DNA from: Centropristis striata
Lineage: Eukaryota > Chordata > Actinopteri > Perciformes > Serranidae
Length of the DNA stretch: 64,000 nt
Assembly: GCF_030273125.1 (NCBI RefSeq)
Contig: NC_081519.1
Coordinates: 10,420,869-10,484,868 of the forward strand
Direction: 5' to 3'
A program made the translations under genes and the position numbers. Below, one piece after another: positions 1 to 10,650 of the stretch. The notes beneath the pieces are model-generated. The model was not told the DNA's origin. It saw nothing but the letters and a program-made list of their open reading frames with translations, and made no database searches. How positions within the stretch are numbered: the stretch's first letter is position 1; each line of letters begins with the position of its first letter.

Positions 1-250
1 CCCCCACTCCTTTTTACTCTTTCTCACTTTTTCATTGGCTGAGAGCCCCGCGTGGAGACGGCACATTGGGCTCGTTCGACATTGGAATGCTGGTTAAAGC
101 TCTACAGCATGTGCGCATGGCATGTGAGCTCACGCTGCCCTACTGACACACATTTTATGCTAATAGCTGCCTGGGCTCGGCGATAAGACAACGAGGAAAC
201 GAGGCACAGATAGACGGAGGAGGAGAGGTCTCACTCTGGACTGGTTTTCT
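1..250. other. Window start, no gene recognised
   Basis: This stretch has more balanced base composition than the AT-rich DNA after it. It contains an inverted CCAAT motif (ATTGG, near 34-38) and a GATAAG motif near 182. No convincing splice donor or coding frame follows, so I do not call an exon. It could be distal promoter sequence, but nothing here proves that. Confidence 0.3.
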
Positions 251-1745
251 GACTTTTCTTACACGTTTGAGGAGAAACGAGACTATACGGGGTTTTTGGT
301 GACATGATAGCAAACCAAGTTTTATTCTAAGGCTTTATCTTTTTTTGTTTGCTTGGAAATGTGTTTTAAATATATGAAAAAAGAGGAATGATCATTCAAA
401 CAAATAACATTTCCAGCTTTATGTGATACATTCACACACAAAAAAACTACTCTGACCAACTTCAGTGAACAAAAGTAAATAAATAAAGTTGAGAAGAAAT
501 ATGAGAAGAAATCTAAGAACTTTGTTCTCAAGTTCTATCTTAGGAAAAAACTTTAGAAGAAAGTTAAGAAAAAAAAACTGAAGAAAAGATAAGAATTTCT
601 TCATGAATACCAAATCTTAAATTTTGTCTTAAGAGCAAAGATAAGAAAAAGTGGTACTTTTACCTATAAACCTATACATTGATTACTTTACCCAAAATAT
701 AGATTCATTATCAGTCTAAAGTACAAGTCATTACTTAGTATTACTTATTTTTAGTATTACTTATTACTTATAATGTAGCCTATCTTAATAGACAAACAAT
801 TTAATTACTGATACATTTATCTTCATCATGTCAACTAGTTATCTTTTTGTATGAGAATTTTATTTCATATAATAAAGGTCTACAATAAATGTGTGTAATA
901 TACCATTTTGGAAATTATCTAGTTGGCCCACATAGATTTTACCATAACAGATGATTTTGAGCTAAACAGAGTTTTTATTAAAAATATATGGGCTTTGAAC
1001 TTTTCGGACTTCTTACACATTTGAGGGGAAACAGGACTATATGGGGCTTTCGGTGCCATGATAGAGACCAAGTTTCATACGAAGGAATTTATCTTTTACT
1101 TTTCCTAAATTTGTATAAATATATATTTCCTCTCTGTCATACAAACATATAAATCCATGACTGATAAATATAACCTGACCAAAAATAGATATTAATTGTC
1201 AATCAAAAATAAAATTAATTACTTATAAATTATAGTGGTGGAAAATTGTTTGTTTTGCTACAAAAAATGATGCAAGGATCAGAATGTAAAGCATCCAGAT
1301 AGTGTTAATTTGCCATAAAGATACTGTCTTTTTGACAATGCGACCGAAACAATATAGAAAAATATACACAATAGACATTTTTATATTGTTTTGTTTATTT
1401 TTATTCTCATCTCAAAAAATGTCGGCCTGGCATATTAAGAAATGACAATTTAATCAGAAATAATGCAACAATGCAAACTGGCCATGGGTAATGTACTGTA
1501 TAGTTAAAGTTTTCTAATCTGGATTTATTGATTATCTATATTATAGCCTCATGTTTCAAACATAAATTGATCTTAATCGACATACAATTTAATTAGTGAT
1601 ATATTTATCTTCATCATGTCGACAAGTTATCCTTTTGTAGAATGTTATTTCATATAATAAAGGCCTACAATTAAAATATGTAATGTACAATTTTGGAAAT
1701 TATCTAGTGGGCCTACCTTTAGATTTTGAGCTAAACAAGAAATGT
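251..1745. repeat. Diverged tandem duplication, unit about 0.75-0.79 kb
   Basis: Two blocks appear twice in the same order. Block one, with the shared core ACAT/CGTTTGAGG, lies at 251-345 and again at about 1006-1097 (offset about 754). Block two, with the shared core ATTTATCTTCATCATGTC, lies at about 783-980 and again at 1571-1745 (offset about 788). By eye the copies are about 80 percent identical. No coding frame runs through them. This is either an old segmental tandem duplication or repeated internal units of an AT-rich transposable element. Confidence 0.7.
1236..1560 (-). repeat. Left arm of a long inverted repeat
   Basis: Read on the minus strand, this segment matches 1897-2250 read on the plus strand. 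Shared landmarks include ATTTCTGATTAAAT, TGGATGCTTTA and CCTCATGTTTC (seen as its complement in the other arm). The arms are roughly 330 bp with indels and are separated by about 340 bp. The pair could fold into an imperfect hairpin, as expected of a MITE or of two opposed copies of one element. There is no protein-coding content. Confidence 0.7.
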
Positions 1746-1896
1746 ATTGAACGTAGAGGCTTTGCAGAGAGTAATGTTAATAAGTTACAAATACTGAGAT
1801 TGTTTATCTAAAAAACAATATGCTATAATTTATTCATGGTTAAAGATAGGGAAAGATAAGTTCAAGCTTTATTGATTCCCCAGGAGACATTTCAGC

Positions 1897-2250
1897 AAAG
1901 AAACATGAGGCTATAATATAGATTGATAGATATAAATAGATAGATAATCAATAAATCCCAATCAGAAAACTCCAACTATACAGTACATTACCAATGGCCA
2001 GTTTTCATCATTGCATTATTTCTGATTAAATAGTTATTTCTTAATAGGCCAGGCAGATAACTTTTTAGTTGAGAAAGAAAAATAGACAAAACAACATGAA
2101 AATGTCTATTGTGTATATTTTTTTTATATTGTTTCAATTGCAATGGCAAACAGAAAACAGCATATTTATGGCAAAATTAACATTATTTGGATGCTTTAAA
2201 TTGTAATATTTTTGTAGAAAAACAAACAATTTTCAACTATTAGAATAGGC
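1897..2250 (+). repeat. Right arm of the long inverted repeat
   Basis: Complement of the 1236-1560 arm. It begins around GAAACATGAGGCTATAATA and runs through the shared TGGATGCTTTA motif to a stretch ending AACAAACAATTTTCAACTA. A further direct copy follows at 2337-2660. A short GATA-rich simple stretch (near 1921-1950) is present only in this arm. Confidence 0.7.
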
Positions 2251-2336
2251 TATATGTTTTTTAATGAAACAATCAAATACGGAATTAGAAATATTGATTG
2301 GAAAATCCATCACATTTGTTTAAAAAAAAAAAAAAT

Positions 2337-2660
2337 ACAATAACCATGGCCAGTTTGCGTTATTTCTGATTAAATTGTCATTTCTTAAATGCTAGGCCAA
2401 CATTGTTTCAGATAAGAAAAAAGCAAAATTAAAATAGACAAAATAATATGAAAATGTTTTTTGTGTATATTTTTCTATATTGTTTTGATCACAATGTAAA
2501 AAAGAAAACAGCATCTTTATGGCAAAATCATCATTATTTGGATGCTTTACATTTTTGTAGAAAAACAAACTATTTTCAACTAGAATAAGTTATGTCATAT
2601 TTTTAAATAAAACAATCAAATAGGGAACTAGAAATATTGATTGGCAAATTTATCTAATCT
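2337..2660 (+). repeat. Third copy of the same AT-rich repeat
   Basis: This is a direct copy of the right arm, offset by about 343 bp. It carries the same sequence of landmarks: GGCCAGTTT, TTATTTCTGATTAAAT, AGAAAACAGCAT, TATGGCAAAAT, TTATTTGGATGCTTTA, and then AGAAATATTGATTGG, which also follows the second copy at about 2287. Three copies in a minus, plus, plus arrangement therefore occupy 1.2-2.66 kb. Confidence 0.7.
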
Positions 2661-2869
2661 TTTTGTTATGACTAATATTGTGTTTTAATAACCTAAATGT
2701 AAATGTAAGAACTAGTTTAATGTATTAACTTTTTGAGTTGTTAATTGTTAAACACATTTAAAAAAGGCTGTAATTATTTAGTAGCACACTTAACACCTCA
2801 CAGTGCTGGACATAAGTGCAAGTTGCAACAAATAAAAAGTCATCGTCATAAAACACAAGACGCAAACAC

Positions 2870-3330
2870 AATCCTGCAATGTGAGGTCAATGTGTCAGGG
2901 CCTGTCCACGTGCCTTCCCATTTGAGGGCAAAGCTGTATAAGCATGGCGCATGTGCAAAGGCCAACGCCCACGTTCCCAGCACGCAAACTGTGTCAGCGT
3001 TTGACTGACGAGCGGTCATCTTTCCATGCATAGACGATCTTTGCCTGAAAGAGCTGGCACGTGCGGAAAGGGCGGCGCTCACCGTGACTCCCCCGCCCCT
3101 CCTCCTCCCCTCCATCACGTTTCTTTTCTCTCCACAGATTGTGTTTGCTAAAAGCCAAACTATCGCCGGAGATTGGCCGGGACACAGTGAATGTAGGTCA
3201 GAAGCTGCTTGGGCAAACATGAGCATCGTAAAATAGCCCAAATGTGCTCAAAAACAGCGCTGTCCGTCCAGAAAGCACTCAAAAGACCGCCTGTTGCTGA
3301 CAGGAACACGGAGAATTACATGTAGGTCAC
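2870..3330. other. GC-richer noncoding patch, possible regulatory element
   Basis: After 2.7 kb of AT-rich repeats the composition changes abruptly. This segment has CpGs, a GC-box-like GGGCGG (near 3070), a C-rich stretch with CCCGCCCC (near 3094) and CACGT motifs. Two AGGTCA half-sites (near 3194 and 3323) are not in a standard paired spacing. The frames across it are short and show no protein family I recognise. It may be an ancient enhancer or promoter. That is inference from composition only. Confidence 0.25.
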
Positions 3331-4060
3331 GTAGCTGGGTGGGATGTATTTTATTCACTCAACCTGCTTGTTATTCTAGATAGCTGAGCCGAATGAGAAT
3401 AAACTCCTCACCGCAGCCTTCAACTTGTAGGGAATTAGGCTATGGGGTCACAGCGTGTTTGATATTAAAGTCAGCACCTGCTCTGGGTTTTAATGTCATC
3501 TGCTCGTAGCGATCGGTTTCAATTACAGGAATCTAATGATAGAACATTTTCTTGTCATGGACCTCTGACAGTGGGTTTTCTTTTACATCTTCACCCAAAC
3601 ATTCCTCCAGGTTTTGGCTCTTACCTCCTACACGTTGTTATAATCCCATACACATATTTCTAAACCAGTGAAGGAAAAGAATGACACAATTTCTGTTTCT
3701 ACTAAGCCACCTCGAGTTTTGTAGGGGCAGCTAGGGGCGATTGTAACATTTTTTTTTTTTTTACATTTTCCTTCATAACTCGCAGACTACTTGTAATTCC
3801 CTAGTCATTTTTAATATGTGATTAATTTGGTCCAGTAACAGTTGGAAAGGTTAAATAATTTAATTCCAGTTCAAGTTAGCAGAGTGCAATTTTTATTTAT
3901 TTAATTTAATGCACAAGAGTTGAACTTTTTTGGCTTCATTTATTTATTTTATTTGCACAGTTAGAATTACATAAAATGACAAAGATAATAAATAATGTAA
4001 AGTGCAGGATGAGGTAGAAACCCCAGATGGGCTTATTTAAAGCCTCCATCTACATTTTCA
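3331..4060. other. No gene seen
   Basis: Noncoding sequence with poly-T (near 3750) and TTTA-rich runs (3890-3950). The last part, around 3960-4060, resembles the tail of a dispersed fish repeat, but I cannot assign a family. Confidence 0.4.
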
Positions 4061-4070
4061 TAGTTATAAG

Positions 4071-4463
4071 TTAGTTATAAGAAAGTAATAACAAACTGAT
4101 AATAGAAAAAGACACGTATAACATCAACAACAAGTTATAATGACAATAAAATAAAAAAATATAAAAACAATAATATGAGCATGATATAAAAGTGTAATTG
4201 CACCACTTAAGCCCCCAGGAAGGCCAAGTGTTGATATAGTGGACAAATGGTGGAATTACAATTTCAACGTCCATCACTTGATTCCATTGGGTCCAGAAAG
4301 GATTTTTTTCTTTATAATTGGGAAAGAGACATCTGCGAATCAGAGAATACAATTTGTCTAATGTCAACGGGCGAAATGACTCGATGTTGGAGGGTAACAG
4401 CAGAGGGTGCTTGTTAAATAAAGGGATGATTTCTGCCCAGATGGTCATTAGGGGTGTTTCCAT
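4071..4463 (-). pseudogene. Unrecognised open frame next to the helicase fragment
   Basis: An open frame of about 130 codons lies on the minus strand directly downstream of the broken RecQ-like exon at 4498-4742. The first 80 codons have balanced composition with several aromatic residues. The last 40 or so are Tyr/Phe/Leu-rich because the DNA becomes AT-rich, and they are probably not coding. I recognise no domain. It may be intronic sequence or a second part of the same multicopy element. Independent coding function is unlikely. Confidence 0.3.
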
Positions 4464-4497
4464 TACAGTCCAATTCCAGGAATGAGGAGGGTCTCAC

Positions 4498-4742
4498 CGA
4501 GTTGGGCTGCCTTCTTTATCTGGTCCTCCATCAAGGCAATCACTGGCGAGGCGGCTAAACCCCTTAGCCACTAACGGGCTAGTTGGTAGATTAGGCTTTT
4601 GCCAAATCCTGTTGGAAGCAAGGCTAAAACATCCTTTTTGGTGGTGATAAAGGAGTGTATTTAAAATAAACTTTTGCTCTAAACTATCTAGAACACTGTC
4701 TACAGCTAGATCGAATGAGCGCTTCGCGTCTGCTGCAGCCAT
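4498..4742 (-). pseudogene. RecQ-like DNA helicase first-exon fragment, frameshifted
   Basis: On the minus strand an ATG opens a frame starting MAAADAKRSFDLAVDSVLDS. After about 36 codons the reading shifts by +1 and gives KDVLALLPTGFGKSLIYQLA, a textbook RecQ-family motif I (Walker A, GKS lysine present). A one-base loss just after this puts a stop in that frame and moves PLVAK into the first frame. A second shift gives PVIALMEDQIKKAAQLG, matching helicase motif Ia, followed by a GTGAGA splice-donor sequence. The helicase core is therefore recognisable but broken by at least two frameshifts, and motifs II-VI are missing. RecQ-like genes of this form occur as multicopy, probably transposon-linked, families in fish. 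Assignment to a particular transposon is not possible here. It is not a functional helicase. Confidence 0.75.
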
Positions 4743-4930
4743 GTTGGATTCATAAGCAAACTACAAGCTTCCATCTGTCCAATGGTACGCGTCATCGTCT
4801 CCCCCCCCCGATCTGTGATTGGATATCAAAAGCAGGGCTAAGAATCGGCCATGGACACCATGGCGCCTTGCAGTTCCAAATTAAATTGAGCGTGCAAGGC
4901 AGCATGGGTATACCCAGGCTAGACTTTAGC
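4743..4930 (-). repeat. 5' flank of the RecQ-like element
   Basis: Upstream (in minus-strand sense) of the RecQ-like ATG is a CpG-containing stretch with an inverted CCAAT motif (near 4780). It ends in a near-palindromic GGGTATACCC motif (4905-4914). This looks like the promoter and leader copied along with the element, so the insertion was probably DNA-mediated rather than a processed transcript. That is inference. Confidence 0.4.
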
Positions 4931-6640
4931 TGAGGGTTATTAAATCTTTGGGAATGATTCACCTGTAAGAAATTATTTAATGACACCCTTGTGATACCTG
5001 CTACTAACATTAAGGTGTGTTATCTAGGTAGGTCATCTACGTGGCAGTGCCTTTGGAAATTAATTTGGACTGTATTGGAGTTCAACTTTGACTGGCAACT
5101 ATTGTCCCAGCAGCTTATGGCTGTATGACTGTGCTGTAAGTGTCATCACTCCAGCTTGTCTGTAATCAAAAGAATTCAGTGTGTAACAATTGACCCCTGT
5201 TACAATTACCCCCGGCCTCCCACATCACAGGACAGTGAATTGACATTTACTCAAGTCATTGTGAGTAGGTTATTTCCATTTGATGCCGCTTTATACTTCT
5301 TCTCCATTACATGTCTTAATTACAGATTGTCATTTGTACTCCTCTACATGTATTTATCAGCTACAGTTACTACTTCATTTCAGTTTAAGATTTGTCATAA
5401 AGAAACATATTATCAGTTCATAAAAGTGATGTTTTGTCTCACATTAAACTACAAAACAGCATAGAAGTAGTTAAAAGCTTCACCTCGATCAATTCAAACA
5501 TTAGAGTACTAAATATATGGATAATGAGGATCCAGTCATAATAATTTAATGTTATTTTGAATAAGGAATCATTTTTCACTTAGTTGTACTGCAAGTGTTC
5601 TACTGTGTTTGAAAGAAAAATAGATATTTTTTTAGAAAGCAGGTCACTCGGATTGCATGGATTACATTTGTACAGCTGACAAACCTGCTGTGCTGGTTGT
5701 TTGACATTTGCTGCCAAAATAATACACAAGAATTGATTAAAAGCCAAAGCCTCAAGCCGCCTTTCAGTTAAGTTTCAAAATGACCTAATTAAATAATTTC
5801 ATCCACCTGTCCTTAAGAATATAATGTCTTTGTACATGAAGGACTCAGCATCAATATTTATTGTCATGACACTGTTTGTACTGGGAGACTCATTTATCCT
5901 TATTAATCTTTCAGTACTGTTGGTTCTATAACAAGCTGTTTGCTTTATATAAGACGAGCATTTAAAAAAATAAATAATAATAAAAAAATTCCATTACTCT
6001 GTTATGAAATGATATATGCCATGTGTTGTTGTTGTTGTTGTTGTTGTTTTTAAGCTTTAGCTCCCTTTGTAATGCTTGTTTCAACTTTTCCCACTACTCA
6101 TGTAAAGAAAAACAATTAGATAATGATAGGAGTTTGTACTGAAGGGCTCAATGAGTAATTTGTAAAAGCATGTATCTTGTGAGGAAACAAATGCAATTTT
6201 CATAAAATGCGGTAAAATGAAGTGAAGCAACAATTAAAGAATGAAAATATAGACAGATATCTTCCATCGCTTTACATGTTGACCTTAGGCAGACTTCTGT
6301 CTGGATTTTATAAACCTTGTGTCCTTTTATAAAAGGGAATTAATAAACTAATAAATCAATAAATCTGATTTTGCTGCAGAACCCCCTGGAAGGCATATAG
6401 GGTTTCCTGGTAAGATGTAACATCCTCAACACAAAATAATCTTGAACCTAAAACAGACGCCCAGAGAAAATGCAAGTAGTAAGTGAACAGCGCCACTCTG
6501 TGGTGTAAATTAGCGGTGCAGCTTCACTTCTGGAGGACTAGACAGATAGATGTGACTGTTCCTTGTCCTTGTACTCAACAAAGAATCAGGTCACCTGGAT
6601 GTAAAGCATTTTGTTAGCTTTAGAGTATTGCAATATATAT
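4931..6640. other. No gene seen
   Basis: AT-rich noncoding DNA. It contains a (GTT)n microsatellite at about 6027-6049 and scattered homopolymer runs. None of the short frames resembles a known protein. Confidence 0.45.
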
Positions 6641-6654
6641 TAAAAAGTTTCATC

Positions 6655-6878
6655 CTAGAGGTTAGGAATCAGGCTTGTAACTGGAGAGTCGCAGGTTCGA
6701 ATCCCGGTACTGACAGGTCTAGGACTGAAGTTCCCTTGAGCAAGGCACCTAACCCCCCTGCACAGGGCGCAGTAATGTGCTGCGCACTGCTCCTTGCATG
6801 GTGTGTTCACTTGTGTGTAAAAAAAAAAGGATGGGTTAAATGCAGAGGTTGAATTTCCCCATTGTGGGATTAGTAAAG
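6655..6878 (+). mobile_element. tRNA-derived SINE
   Basis: The head has a pol III B-box, GGTTCGAATCC, at 6694-6704. A central segment reads CCCTTGAGCAAGGCACCTAA, typical of the conserved core of fish tRNA-derived SINEs. The 3' end, GAATTTCCCCATTGTGGGAT, resembles a partner LINE tail and runs into a (CTT)n(CTC)n tract. It is not a functional tRNA gene because no cloverleaf surrounds the B-box. A related copy on the opposite strand lies at 35,783-35,893. Confidence 0.85.
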
Positions 6879-6967
6879 TCTTCTTCTTCTTCTTCTTCTT
6901 CTTCTTCTCCTTCTCCTTCTCCTTCTCCTCCTCCTCCTCCTCCTCCTCCTCCTCCTCCTCCTCCTCC
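6879..6967 (+). repeat. (CTT)n(CTC)n microsatellite, SINE tail
   Basis: An uninterrupted pyrimidine tract of CTT units grading into CTC units, directly joined to the SINE 3' end. It probably expanded from the element's tail. Confidence 0.95.
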
Positions 6968-7640
6968 GTGGAGGCTTAGGGGTCATCTCACTGCCCAATT
7001 TGTTAATGCAACATAATGCCAGGAAAAAAAGGGATCTACCCCTCCCCATCCTCCTGACAGAGATGCATCCAAAATGCAGTAATATTTATTTTCCACAAGG
7101 TGGCAGTGCTTGTATAGGTAAAGTTTTGCAAAGAATTGGGCTATTTTTGTTATGGGTTGTTATGGCTTATTCTTTAAGTTGTCCAGGTCCTCAGAAGGTT
7201 TTAATTAAGTGATTTAAGGGCTTTAAAACCTCTGCTGTCACAACCATTCAGGTTATGTGTGGTTGCCTGTGTTTACGTGTTTATGTGCAAAGATGCACGG
7301 AGGACAAAAATAGACATAAAATACATTAGCACGGACGCTCTAATTATCATATAAGGCCATAGAAATATGAGCAGCCAAGCCTCAGTATCTGTGTCTGTGT
7401 GTGCACACATTGTGCTGAGGCTCTGTATTTAAGGGTTGTCAAAACATACTGTGACTTGTGGAATTTACAAGATTTTTTTTTTGTCTTATAACTATGTTGT
7501 TACGGTTCCAAGAAACACCTGGGAGAATGCCTGAGGCTATTATCCATCACTTTACGACTTCTCCCAGTAGATGGCAGTCCCCAGTTCAGAGAAGCAGGCA
7601 GAAGACACAGAAGCCTGTCAGTCAGTTTAAAGGGTGCGCA
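6968..7640. other. No gene seen
   Basis: Noncoding sequence with no recognisable element. Short frames here have no support. Confidence 0.45.
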
Positions 7641-7940
7641 ATTTTAAGAATATTTTCATTGTTTTTATTGTGTGTGTTATTGTGTGGCTGTGTTGAATTC
7701 TAACTTACCCTTTAAAACACTAAAGTCACACAATAACAAAAACTAACCAATTGAGGCAGTTGTGAGGTAAATTACTGTTTTTGTCAATGGAGTCTGGTGG
7801 CTTTGACTTCAGCAGTATATTGATCAGGCCTCCTTCTCAAGACTGGGGGCTTGCGGACCGCCTTCTACTGACTATGGATAAGAACCTCATACAACCCCAC
7901 TTCAAAAAAATTCAAACTATTCCTCTAAAAGCATAATGAC
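7640..7940 (+). repeat. Dispersed repeat, copy 1
   Basis: This shares an ordered set of motifs with 14,600-15,030: GTTATTGTGTG, AACTnACCCTTTAAAACAC, CACAATAAC, TTACTGTTTTTGTC, ACCTCATACAAC and CCACTTnAAAAAA. The ACCCTTTAAAACAC region is flanked by complementary GTTATTGTG and CACAATAAC, as in many MITEs. The family name is not known to me. Confidence 0.55.
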
Positions 7941-8195
7941 AGTTTCTGAAAGTGAACATTTTTGTCATATCTTTAGTGGGATGTAACATCAGCACAACTG
8001 TTTTCTCACAGTTTTTTTTTTCCCTGGGAGGATTTTGTCATTTTTGACTCACTGCAGAGGCAGTATATGCAAAACCCAGGTTTCGATCCAAAGCCTGGGG
8101 TTAGATGCTATATGACATAGTATTTATCCCAACCCGTGCCTCTTCAGAATTTAGAGATAACCAGATGCACTTAAAGATAACGCACCATAAAGTAG

Positions 8196-8199
<4 letters not shown>

Positions 8200-8231
<32 letters not shown>
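8200..8231. repeat. (TA)n microsatellite
   Basis: About 16 TA dinucleotides, ending about 40 bases before the exon-like segment at 8,275. Confidence 0.95.
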
Positions 8232-8234
<3 letters not shown>

Positions 8235-8274
8235 CACTGACTTGTGATGTTCAGTCTTCTCTTTCCCTTTCCAG

Positions 8275-8335
8275 CTGAGATGCAGAAACAGCTCCACCAG
8301 ACCAGGATGATGATTTATGTCCCCCATCAGAAGAG
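8275..8335 (+). other. Orphan exon-like segment
   Basis: 61 bases bounded by a strong acceptor (a pyrimidine tract ending CCTTTCCAG) and a strong donor (AAGAG/GTGAGT). One frame is open throughout and begins EMQKQLHQTRMMIYV, with an in-frame ATG at 8280. It lies 22.7 kb upstream of the rarg gamma-1 start codon, so it could be an upstream 5' exon of rarg or an exon of a gene extending beyond the window. It could also be chance. Only the splice signals and the open frame support it. Confidence 0.35.
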
Positions 8336-8339
8336 GTGA

Positions 8340-9640
8340 GTTTAAGCAATATTTAAACGTAACTGTATACTGTAACTGTAATACGAAGGCATTTGTGTAA
8401 AAAACAGACAAGATAACTTTTGTTAGGATATAATAAGTTATTAGGTCTGATATCTCAAAATCAAGTTGTCTTGTTTCCAGGCGTTAGTCCATCTGACGGG
8501 CCGGCATCAGCCTCTATGCAGACACACAGCTCTTCATATGAAAAGTAAAGCAATTTAAAAACAGTGGTTGGTAGTGAGTCCAGTGGCAGCAGACTTGGTG
8601 TGTAGCGTAGGAAAAACTGACAACCTGGGTGAGGCTGGCAATGGTAAATTAGCCGTTAAATAACAGTCCGTTTATGACTGTTGATCAGGCTTCGTAGTAG
8701 AGTTTTGCCCTTGTAGCTATGGGACTCATCAGTTATGTAAGTCCAGGTGGAGACTGGGCCGGTGTGGGAGAGTGATGAAAAGTGTGGTAGCCTCTGTTAT
8801 AAGCGACCAATAGGCCAGGATGTTGTATTTTCTTTCTACTCACCAGTAAATGTTTTAGCAACAACTTTCATGGTAAGAAACAAATGGGAATGATCACATA
8901 AGATTCATATTGTTATTCAAGCCAGTATGCAGACCAGACATTGGTGCAACTCAATCAAACAATATTTTACCACACTTACTACCACATTTACTACTAATGC
9001 AATGCTTTCAGTGAGTAAAGCATTTTTCTCTGCACCATCATGATTTGTGCAGAAAATCGCTCAAGTTTACAAAAGTATTTGACTTTCCCCTGAGGGGAAT
9101 CTGAATATAAGGAACATATGGACCCAATGAAGTGGACAAAACAAACACATCAACAACCAGATATGAAATATTTTGCTGCCAGCTGCAGATCATTAGGAAA
9201 CCACTTAGAAATATTCAGAAACCATACTAGTCTCTCAATGAACAAAAATAAAGCCAGTTAAGTACTATGATGGTAGTAAAAAGAACAACAACGCTGTCTG
9301 ATACTTGCCCCTGTTCACCCTCAAGAAGGCATTTACATTTTCTGACAGGCAGACAGACGTTGCAGCAGGCAGCTGAGATTTGTTGACAGGCAGCCTCTTT
9401 TGAAGAAGCACCAGGTTATCCTAATGGGGACACCTCCATCAAGACTGTATTGTAGTGGGAAAGTGGAGAGCGAGTGAGGAAAAAGAGACTTGGTGATGAA
9501 ATATTCTGTGTTCATGTTATCTTTAGAGTTATTTTAGGAATTCAGCCTCATTACTAGTAGTGGTAAGTTACTTAAATTTCTGTCAAGCTGAAAATCAGTT
9601 TAAATTGGTCAGCCATGGCTGCTTTTTGTTGTTGTTGTTT
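8340..9640. other. No gene seen
   Basis: Noncoding DNA of ordinary composition. I see no repeat family or coding frame I can support. Confidence 0.4.
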
Positions 9641-10062
9641 TCCAAAGGACATGGCAGTCACATGCAGGGTCTAAGCATGTCCCCCATTAATTTGTGAACT
9701 GCTGTTTTGAATCCTCAAGTTTTGGGTCTTTTTTTGGCTGCTGCAATCACCTTTTTGTAACCAGAAGTGACCATATTTGATCAGAGGGTGGAGCTGATGA
9801 GGAGAACGCTAAGGTAAAGCTAACACCAGCTAGCTAGTATTGTTATTAGGGTGCATTTGCAATTCAAAATGATCAGCTGATTCCTGGCTCTTCTTGTACA
9901 CCTGAATGAAAAATATAATTTTGGCGACCAAATTGTTACAATTAACTTTAATCTATTTTGCTCTGTAAAAGGGTCAAAGTTCTAACATGAACACACTGAT
10001 AACACCAAAACCAGACAACTCTGTTATATTGACCAATTAATCACAGCTGTAGCCCCACCCTG
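9640..10062 (-). repeat. Dispersed repeat, inverted relative to the 21.1-21.7 kb copy
   Basis: Its complement matches 21,330-21,490. Shared stretches include ACAGAGTTGTCTGGTTTTGG, TTAATTGTAA and TTTTGGTCGCC. The left part also carries an AGAAGTGACCATATTTGATC-like motif corresponding to the GTTCACTTCTGG segment near 21,560. This is an old noncoding element directly abutting the LINE fragment at 10,064. Confidence 0.65.
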
Positions 10063-10063
10063 C

Positions 10064-10650
10064 CAGGTTGGTTTTACATTGTTCCATAAGAACAAACACT
10101 ATCAGTATGCACCGTCAACTTTCCTGGTTAATGGTAGAGTACAGGTTGGCGTGCAATACAACAAAATTTTTTAGAAACACTATCTATTCTTTTCAACCTG
10201 TTTTCTTATATAACCAAATTGTCAGATGTGATCAGGTTCATTCTTATGTGACAAGGTCAGCTAATGGTTGTCAGATGATGTTACCATGTCCAAAATCAAA
10301 TGCCTTAAAGAGAACAGTTATTTATCGTGCTATCAGTTATTGGAATAATTGCCCACTGAATATACGTGAACTGAATAGTAAAGTATCTTTTAATTATTAC
10401 TTGAGAATGCACTATTTAAATTTGTGAGTAGTGAATTAACATATTTACTGTATGAAAGTGAGAATTAATGTAATAGATATGAATGTAATAACTTATTCTG
10501 AATGATTTCTGATGATGTATATAATAATGTCTACAATGTTTAATTGTTAAGTGATTTTTGTTTTTTCTTGTGGACCCCAGGAAGACTAGCTCGTCCCACT
10601 TTTGGTGACAGCTAATGGGGATCTTTTTAACAATAAACAATAAACAGTAA
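10064..10650 (+). mobile_element. Non-LTR retrotransposon 3' end (reverse-transcriptase C-terminus plus tail)
   Basis: An open frame at 10,068-10,427 resembles the C-terminal end of fish LINE ORF2 proteins. It has SWLMVEYRLACNTTKF, corresponding to the usual WLPVEYRI motif, then HSYVTRSAN, and AISYWNNCPLNIRELNS near the end, followed by a stop. The 3' untranslated tail contains GGACCCCAGGAAGACTAGC and GCTAATGGGGATC, a widespread fish LINE terminus, and ends in AATAAACAATAAACAGTAAA. The palm domain is absent, so this is a 5'-truncated, dead copy. An L2/Rex-type clade is likely but not proven. Confidence 0.8.

Noticed and set aside
6694..6704. Pol III B-box suggesting a tRNA gene
   Set aside because: No acceptor stem or cloverleaf surrounds it. 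The downstream conserved core and LINE-like tail identify a SINE.
10233..10250. DR5-like GGTTCA n5 ATGTGA
   Set aside because: The second half-site is poor, and the sequence lies inside the coding part of a LINE fragment, so it is best explained as chance.
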